Shown: positions 15,642 through 20,938 of the stretch, in pieces | How positions within the stretch are numbered: position 1 is the stretch's first letter | How the letters are laid out: every line of letters begins with the position of its first letter | Assembly (NCBI GenBank): GCA_013115135.1 | Contig: JABANP010000715.1 | Span: 1-20,938, forward strand | Origin: Perkinsus olseni | Lineage: Eukaryota > Perkinsozoa > Perkinsida > Perkinsidae | DNA: 20,938 nt | Direction of reading: 5' to 3' | Notes under the pieces: generated by a model | The model's input: only the letters and a program-made list of their open reading frames with translations | Database searches by the model: none | Told to the model about the DNA's origin: nothing | Translations under genes and position numbers: made by a program

Positions 15642-18600
15642 CAAGGGTAAATGATGGGGCGAAACGTTTGCAGGAAGCCGTTCTCCCCGGATGCCCGATT
15701 GATGCAACCTGCTGTATATCATCTTCTGCAGATGGGGATGTGGGTAGTGCCGGTCGTCTTCTCACGGGTATAGATGACCAGATCAGGGCACTCAGTAACC
15801 CCAGTCTGCCTGATGAGATTCACCTCAGCGCTTCGCTCAGGCGGGGCATGAGCTCTGACTCTCCTACTGTTTATCCTGCCACCTGTATCATTGATACAGC
15901 CGCAGGCGGTTCCTATTTGCTAGTTCGTGATCTATCAGAGTGTGACGGCCTCGATCTCTGTAGCACCGATCCGTTATCTATATCATTGGCCGACGGCACG
16001 GTCACCCGTGTCAGCTACGGTGTTTCGTGTGCTATAGCTGTCTTCACTGAGGATGGTCTCGATCTAGCCTGTGATTATCAGCGGTGTAGGTTGAGGGTCC
16101 TTGTATGTTCATCAGTGCCTCTCGGTGGACAGTATAAGGTCCTTGCAGGACGTGAGCTCATTGACCGGTGGGGGCTTGTACTCTACGGTGTTCGTCAGGG
16201 TTTTATCAATGGGAGATGTGTTTTCCGTAATGGTGCTCCCAGTGACGAACAGGGTCTGCCCGACGATGTGGTTTGTCGACTCATTGAGTCTGTCGGGTCG
16301 GTTGATGATGTCCTCTGTCACCTCACCCCATTGACAGGTATCGACGCTCCTTTACAGTCGTCAGCTGAGGCTAGTGGAATCCTACTGCCCAAGCTAACGA
16401 AGGAGGAGAGTTCATGCGTCGATCGATTATTGAGCTCTGTTGTAGACGAAGGATGGGTATCTTTGCCACGCACCAACCAGGCGTATCATAGCCGCGTGCG
16501 CAAGTTATTACCGTGCGAGTTCGTAGACCTCCCGGGTGTTCAAACTCACGTTTGTGAGGTCCGAGTCCCAGAGCCGAGGGGATCATCAGATCAGGGAGCC
16601 TCTTATGCACGGTCGTTGTACCTTCGTCTGCCAGCTGAGCTACAAAAGGAGTATAAAAGGTTGGTCTCCGAATATCTAGCTTCTAACTGGTGGGTTCCGG
16701 TCGCTCGTGATGCTGTGGTTCCGAGACAGCAGGGTACTTCACGCGCAGCCGCCCAGGTGTTCCTCATTCCTCCGAATGAGACACGCAAAAAGGCTAGACT
16801 AGTGGTGGATTTCCGACCCTACAATCGTACCCTGAGTCCAGCAGGTAACGATCAACCTCCCATTTCCTTCGTGTTGGGGGCGTTACGAGCAGAGTCTCGG
16901 GAATGTATCGGCCTTGCCGATGCTCGGTCGGCGTTTTACAAGTGCCGTTTGGCAAACACCACCCTTCTGTTGGAGACCGGGGACAGCAATGAGTTCCTGT
17001 TCCAGAGCATCAGGATGTGCTTCGGAGTGGTCTTCGGACCTTCGGGCCTGAGTGGCGGTCTGGGTCGGCTGGGAGGTTCGCTGAGGTCATGCGACTTGTC
17101 CGTCGCGCTGCTCTGCCTGGTGCTGTTGTTCATTTTTGTTGATGATCTGTGCGTCTCGGGTCCGACCAGAGCCACGATCATCCAATTCAAGCTGTTGCTG
17201 TCGCTGCTCTTACGAGCAGGTTTCGATGCACAGCTCAGGAAAGTGTCCGTCTTGTGCGCCGACTGTCGCCGTGACGAGTTACGTAGCTGCTTGGAGGAGG
17301 CAGGTCTAGAATTAGAGATCGCCGATGAAGGAATCCTCCTAGGCGTCAAGCTCCGTTACGCAGGAGAACGGTTAATTCTCAACTGCGATCGGTCTCGGCG
17401 TATCAGGCAGGTGGTCAAGTTTTTGGCGGACATCAAGGAAAAGGAAGTCACCACCAAAAGGCGATGCTTCAAGGGCGCCGGCTGCTTGGCCTTCGATCCG
17501 GGCCAACAGCATGTTTGGGCGCGCAGTTGCGCGGATGCCCTCCGTGCCTTGATTGGTAAGCTGTATGCCAAGGTTGACTGGGCATCGGCTATCGATCTGA
17601 GTGCTCTCACAGGAGATGCTAGATCTGCTCTCAATTGCATCCTTCAATGGATGGAAGATCTTTGCTCTGAAACCTGTGAACATTCCTCTCCTGTGCGGTT
17701 CGATGACTGTCAGAGCCTAGAGTTAGAGGCTGTTTGCGACGCGTCGAACAGTGGAGGTGGCTATGTGATTCGCACTGTCGAAGGCACGGTTATTCTCTCT
17801 TGCGCGGTTCGATGGCGTAAAGGAGAACGTTCGTGGCACAGCAATCGAAGGGAGCTGTGTATGTTGCTACGCATGCTCCAGGATTTGAGTGACTTCCTAC
17901 ATTTCCGTCAGAGGAGTACATGTGGGTCGGCCAACAAACCATCGGTCACGATCCTATGTGACAATAAGTCGTGTGTCCTATGGTCGCAAAGCAGTGATAG
18001 TCCCGAAATAGTGGAGGCATCTCGAGCCATTGAGCGTCGAGCAATCGCCCGTCTCCTGGATGGACTTCATGCTGAGTTGGTCGCACTGAGATCTCTGTGC
18101 TCCTTGCGGATATGCCATGTCGCCGGCCACAAGAATCAGTTGGCGGATGCTCTGTCGCGTGCTTACGACAGGAGTACTCCCAACGGTAAGAGTCTAGCTG
18201 ATTGTCTCTGTAGTATCGGCGACAGTGAGGATCTTCCGAGGGACCCTACACGTACCGGTATCGGTTGGGCTAAGCTCAGTTCTAAGGATCCATTGGATCC
18301 AGGGTGGGAACCCGACGCCGAGGATGTAGCGGTCACCGACGAAGCTCTATGTGCTCTTGATCTCGCTCATACCAGAGTCGACAACCCTCTCAGTTACCCG
18401 TTTAGCTTGGCCGCTCATGGCCTGACAAGAGGGGCGTCGGCCTTGGACACAGTGTCTCTACTCGGATATGACAGTGATAAGGTCTTTCGGGTTTGCGAGG
18501 CACCGTCGGATGGTAGTGAGCCGGTCATAGAAAGGTTCGCGCGTCATAGCTATGATATCTCACAACTAGCTCGTCTCGTTTGGGCCGCTCGGAGCATACT

Positions 18601-20353
18601 GTCTCTCCTCCGATGCCACGCCAAGAAGAGTGAGCTGGAGATACCTGACTTTGACCGTGAACAATGTGATCAGTTGGCAGCACGCTGTGTACAGCAGGTC
18701 AGTGCTAAGTACGGCGAGGCTGTGGACAACCCCAAAAGCTCGGTCTTGCGTCCTTGTGGTCCCATCTTCCGCTGTATCGTCAAGGGAATCCAGCGAGTCT
18801 CGTATCTGGCTTTCCGTACTGGGTCAGCGGCGGGGTCGGTATCTTACTGTCCCATCATTCCGAAGGACACTCCGACCACATTCCTTCGAGCCCTGATCAT
18901 CCGCAGTGCTCACCGAGAGACGCGCCATGGCAGCTTACCTGCTACTGCAGCACTGATCACTGATTTCCACTTGCCATCTATCAACCAAGATGTGAGGAAA
19001 CTGTCCAAGAGTTGTTTCATCTGCCAAGTTTCCCGCGCTCGACGGGTGTGGACGGAACCTCCTAGCATTGGTAAGGGGCATGTGATGCGGTTGCAGTTCC
19101 ACCAACCGTATTATAGAGTTGGTGTCGATTATTTTGCTCTCGGAGATCGTCGCAAGGTCATCAGTGTCACCTGTCTCTTCTCGGGACATTGTACTTGGTA
19201 CAGGGTTCCGGCAGACGGTGGCGGAGAGCGAGAGACCATCGATGCCACAGTCTCGATTCTCAGAAGAGCACAACTCGAGAGGGGCGGGATACGCGAGCTG
19301 GTGTGCGATATGGCGTCATATTTCGCCAGCAGTAAGTTCGTGAACCGCGCCCGTGAAGTATTAGGAGCCTCGGTGGAGCCTTTGAGTGCTCGAAGCCCAT
19401 TTGAAGGCGGGAAGTACGAGAAGCTCCACGACCTAGGAGCGAGGAAAATGAGAGTGTTGTTGAGGGGATCCAGCGGCAGAGTGAGTACTCTCAGCGACTC
19501 TGCGGTCGATGATATGCTGCTGGAAGTGTGCTTCATACTGAACACACGGCCGACCCTCTACTACAGTTTCGATGCTGAGAGTGGGAAGCGCTGCATCACG
19601 CCTGATCTGCTGTGCTTCGGTTATACTAGAGTGTGCGGCGGCCAGTTCGGGTTCATATCAAGTGAGAAGCCGATTCGGCCCGCACGGGATGTTGCTAAGA
19701 TTCGACGCGAGTTTATCGACTATCACTGGCGTGCCCTCAAGGAACGCTCGCTGGGTGCAGTGAAATCTAAGTGTCCAGCTAGTCAGCTCGCAAAGAATTT
19801 GAGCATCGGTGCGACGGTTCTCGTCTATGCTCCAAATCGGAAGCTCGGTTACCCGTGGAAGATCGGGCATGTGCTGGCATTTCGGGGCGATCATACTGTT
19901 GATGTTATTTACCCCGGGAAAGCACAGCGGGTAGTCACTGAGAATATATTCAATCTAGTGGCTGTGGAGCATGAGAAGTCGTGTGATGCTGTCGACGATC
20001 CCGATGACCCGATGTTCGATTGTGAACGCGAGTCCTTGGATCGTCCGAGCCTCATCGGTATGCCATTGTGGATTCTTCTCAAAGTCAGAGGCCAGCGTAA
20101 GAAGTTTTGGTACGCGGCTACAGTTGTCAGAGTCTTTAAGAGCGGCCACGTTGAAGTCGACTGGCATGACGGCGTTTCGGCTCGAGAGAGGCTTTGGCTC
20201 GACAGCGAAGAGTGGCAGTTCCGAGAATTTTCCGATGAGGACCGACTGAGAGTTGCAGCTGAAGATTCAAGATTGGCGGACGGTCCTGAGAAGCAGTCCC
20301 GCCGAGAGGGGCGTGATGAGGATTGTGTTAAAGGGCGAGCGATAGTTAATTAA
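15638..20353 (+). CDS. pol: Pol polyprotein (PR-RT-RNase H-IN-Tudor-like), made by frameshift
   Basis: About 1571 codons after the shift; the frame is -1 to gag. Aspartic protease: Asp-Thr-Ala-Ala with its Asp codon at 15893, then Leu-Ala-Gly-Arg-Glu-Leu. Reverse transcriptase: Val-Val-Asp-Phe-Arg, catalytic Asp at 16919, and Phe-Val-Asp-Asp at 17135-17146. RNase H: Asp 17738, Glu 17852, Asp 17960, Asp 18146 in Leu-Ala-Asp-Ala-Leu-Ser-Arg. Integrase: zinc-binding His 18911 and 18926, Cys 19013 and 19022; catalytic Asp 19127, Asp 19307 and Glu 19418, with 36 residues between the last two. An SH3-like segment (Gly-Ala-Thr-Val-Leu-Val-Tyr, about 19805-19960) follows. A further module at about 20048-20227 (Trp-Tyr-Ala-Ala-Thr-Val-Val, Val-Glu-Val-Asp-Trp-His-Asp-Gly) looks Tudor-like. 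The last 13 codons lie in the 3' LTR. All catalytic residues are present; protease Ala instead of the usual Gly is a known variation. Confidence 0.9.
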   Translation, partial: LTRVNDGAKRLQEAVLPGCPIDATCCISSSADGDVGSAGRLLTGIDDQIRALSNPSLPDEIHLSASLRRGMSSDSPTVYPATCIIDTAAGGSYLLVRDLSECDGLDLCSTDPLSISLADGTVTRVSYGVSCAIAVFTEDGLDLACDYQRCRLRVLVCSSVPLGGQYKVLAGRELIDRWGLVLYGVRQGFINGRCVFRNGAPSDEQGLPDDVVCRLIESVGSVDDVLCHLTPLTGIDAPLQSSAEASGILLPKLTKEESSCVDRLLSSVVDEGWVSLPRTNQAYHSRVRKLLPCEFVDLPGVQTHVCEVRVPEPRGSSDQGASYARSLYLRLPAELQKEYKRLVSEYLASNWWVPVARDAVVPRQQGTSRAAAQVFLIPPNETRKKARLVVDFRPYNRTLSPAGNDQPPISFVLGALRAESRECIGLADARSAFYKCRLANTTLLLETGDSNEFLFQSIRMCFGVVFGPSGLSGGLGRLGGSLRSCDLSVALLCLVLLFIFVDDLCVSGPTRATIIQFKLLLSLLLRAGFDAQLRKVSVLCADCRRDELRSCLEEAGLELEIADEGILLGVKLRYAGERLILNCDRSRRIRQVVKFLADIKEKEVTTKRRCFKGAGCLAFDPGQQHVWARSCADALRALIGKLYAKVDWASAIDLSALTGDARSALNCILQWMEDLCSETCEHSSPVRFDDCQSLELEAVCDASNSGGGYVIRTVEGTVILSCAVRWRKGERSWHSNRRELCMLLRMLQDLSDFLHFRQRSTCGSANKPSVTILCDNKSCVLWSQSSDSPEIVEASRAIERRAIARLLDGLHAELVALRSLCSLRICHVAGHKNQLADALSRAYDRSTPNGKSLADCLCSIGDSEDLPRDPTRTGIGWAKLSSKDPLDPGWEPDAEDVAVTDEALCALDLAHTRVDNPLSYPFSLAAHGLTRGASALDTVSLLGYDSDKVFRVCEAPSDGSEPVIERFARHSYDISQLARLVWAARSILSLLRCHAKKSELEIPDFDREQCDQLAARCVQQVSAKYGEAVDNPKSSVLRPCGPIFRCIVKGIQRVSYLAFRTGSAAGSVSYCPIIPKDTPTTFLRALIIRSAHRETRHGSLPATAALITDFHLPSINQDVRKLSKSCFICQVSRARRVWTEPPSIGKGHVMRLQFHQPYYRVGVDYFALGDRRKVISVTCLFSGHCTWYRVPADGGGERETIDATVSILRRAQLERGGIRELVCDMASYFASSKFVNRAREVLGASVEPLSARSPFEGGKYEKLHDLGARKMRVLLRGSSGRVSTLSDSAVDDMLLEVCFILNTRPTLYYSFDAESGKRCITPDLLCFGYTRVCGGQFGFISSEKPIRPARDVAKIRREFIDYHWRALKERSLGAVKSKCPASQLAKNLSIGATVLVYAPNRKLGYPWKIGHVLAFRGDHTVDVIYPGKAQRVVTENIFNLVAVEHEKSCDAVDDPDDPMFDCERESLDRPSLIGMPLWILLKVRGQRKKFWYAATVVRVFKSGHVEVDWHDGVSARERLWLDSEEWQFREFSDEDRLRVAAEDSRLADGPEKQSRREGRDEDCVKGRAIVN
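20304..20311 (+). promoter_or_regulatory. Weak polypurine tract candidate
   Basis: GAGAGGGG lies two bases before the 3' LTR, where the plus-strand primer tract is expected. It is short and also coding (pol C terminus). Confidence 0.35.
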
Positions 20354-20470
20354 TGCGATGATCTGTGGTTGAGTTGATCGCTGTTCACCATGCCCTTGCA
20401 CGATTGCCCTGTTTTTAGTAAGAGTTATTATTTTGCGCCAATCGGCTCGTTTGGTTAAAGTGTTACATCA
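20314..20470 (+). repeat. 3' LTR (157 bp)
   Basis: Identical to 13554-13710. The pol frame enters it and stops at TAA 20351-20353, so the first 40 bases of the LTR are coding at this end of the element. Confidence 0.93.
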
Positions 20471-20938
20471 CTCTCTGTTTTCTTAGTGTGTGACATAGCT
20501 ACAGACAGTTAGTTTCTACCATCTTAGTGGTATACACCCTTGGAAGAAGGCTTCTCCTGTAGTCCACCGTATCTTGCGTTTCTACGAGTACGTCTCAGCC
20601 ACCGAGTTACAACAAGATGGCGTGACCTTGCGCATGCGTGCAAGTCCGTGCATAGCGCCGTGGAGAGTTTGCGACTGTCGCTTCTCCGTTGTTGCTCATA
20701 GTCAACGCCCCGCGAGAAGGATTGTGAAGCTTATCTACCTAGTTTTATTGGGGGGGGGCTGGAGTATTACCTATGCACGCATGCACAAGACGATCGGCGG
20801 CGCATAATAAGTAACAGCGATAAAGGATTCCTGTTTTGTGAATCTCCCCTTGTGATGGTCCGAGAGATGGGACGGGGTAGCACTTGTGATTGACTTTTCC
20901 TCTCAGTGTATTGAGGATGTGGTTAGTCCTCGTGCATT
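20471..20938. other. Right flank of the retrotransposon, no gene seen
   Basis: Unrelated to the minisatellite on the left side of the element. It contains a run of nine G (20750-20758) and GCGCATGCGTGCA-like alternating purine/pyrimidine words. A 77-codon open frame (20574-20807) has no recognisable feature. Confidence 0.4.

Larger units (their letters stand above)
13554..20470 (+). mobile_element. Complete LTR retrotransposon (gypsy- or BEL-like)
   Basis: Two identical 157-bp direct repeats (13554-13710 and 20314-20470) with TGATG...CATCA ends bracket a gag gene and a pol gene in the -1 frame. The domain order protease, reverse transcriptase, RNase H, integrase is shared by Ty3/gypsy and BEL/Pao elements. 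The Val-Asp-Phe-Arg block and the RNase H end Leu-Ala-Asp-Ala-Leu-Ser-Arg look gypsy-like, while Phe-Glu-Gly-Gly-x-Tyr-Glu at the integrase glutamate recalls BEL. I cannot settle the superfamily. Frames are intact and LTRs identical, so the copy is recent and possibly active. Flanking 5-mers (AGTGG left, CTCTC right) do not match, so no target-site duplication is seen. Confidence 0.93.

Noticed and set aside
15668..15670. Independent start of pol at this TTG
   Set aside because: TTG is not a usual eukaryotic start. The frame is open upstream to 15557 and is entered naturally by the -1 shift at 15632-15638.
14195..15765. Several minus-strand frames opposite gag and the start of pol
   Set aside because: They are shadows of the coding frames on the plus strand, with no domains.
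20574..20807. 77-codon frame in the right flank
   Set aside because: It has no motif and crosses a nine-G homopolymer that may itself contain errors; not enough to call a gene.

Overview
The window looks like nuclear DNA of a unicellular eukaryote. It has one clearly spliced gene with short GT-AG introns and micro-exons, a small secreted-protein gene in tandem duplicate, a decayed subtilisin-like protease, LINE and LTR retroelements, and satellite DNA. There are no operons, Shine-Dalgarno sites, tRNAs or rRNAs. The mix (duplicated secreted proteins, subtilisin relatives, short introns) suggests an alveolate protist such as Perkinsus, but that is an inference.

Left part (1-5219): two copies of a ~2.3 kb segment (1-2331 and 2897-5219) lie head to tail. 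Each carries a 256-aa secreted-protein gene (1084-1854 and 3978-4748) followed by a conserved 3' hairpin. DNA upstream of the gene is nearly identical between copies, while the middle of the coding region has many amino-acid changes. Between the copies, on the minus strand, is a broken subtilisin-like protease (about 2341-2708).

Middle part (5220-9771): gene-poor. It holds a cluster of nine-base motifs, a strong hairpin, a 5'-truncated LINE remnant with RNase H domain and purine-rich tail (5908-6832, minus), a possible LINE endonuclease relic (7415-7680, minus), a 47-codon secreted-peptide candidate (8013-8156) and an unusual number of perfect one-base-centred palindromes.

9772-11604 is a spliced plus-strand gene of unknown function. 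Its frame stays open through exons of 125, 18, 54, 54 and 54 nt, all separated by phase-2 introns, and then through plausible 3' exons. About 1.67 kb of minisatellite follows (11888-13553), built from an 11-mer and a 9-mer.

The right part is an apparently intact LTR retrotransposon (13554-20470). It has two identical 157-bp LTRs (TGATG...CATCA). The gag start codon straddles the LTR end and the presumed primer-binding site. A canonical G GGA AAC -1 frameshift heptamer lies directly before the gag stop. Pol has the order protease, reverse transcriptase, RNase H, integrase and a Tudor-like C-terminal module, and it runs into the 3' LTR. No target-site duplication is visible, and the two flanks are unrelated.
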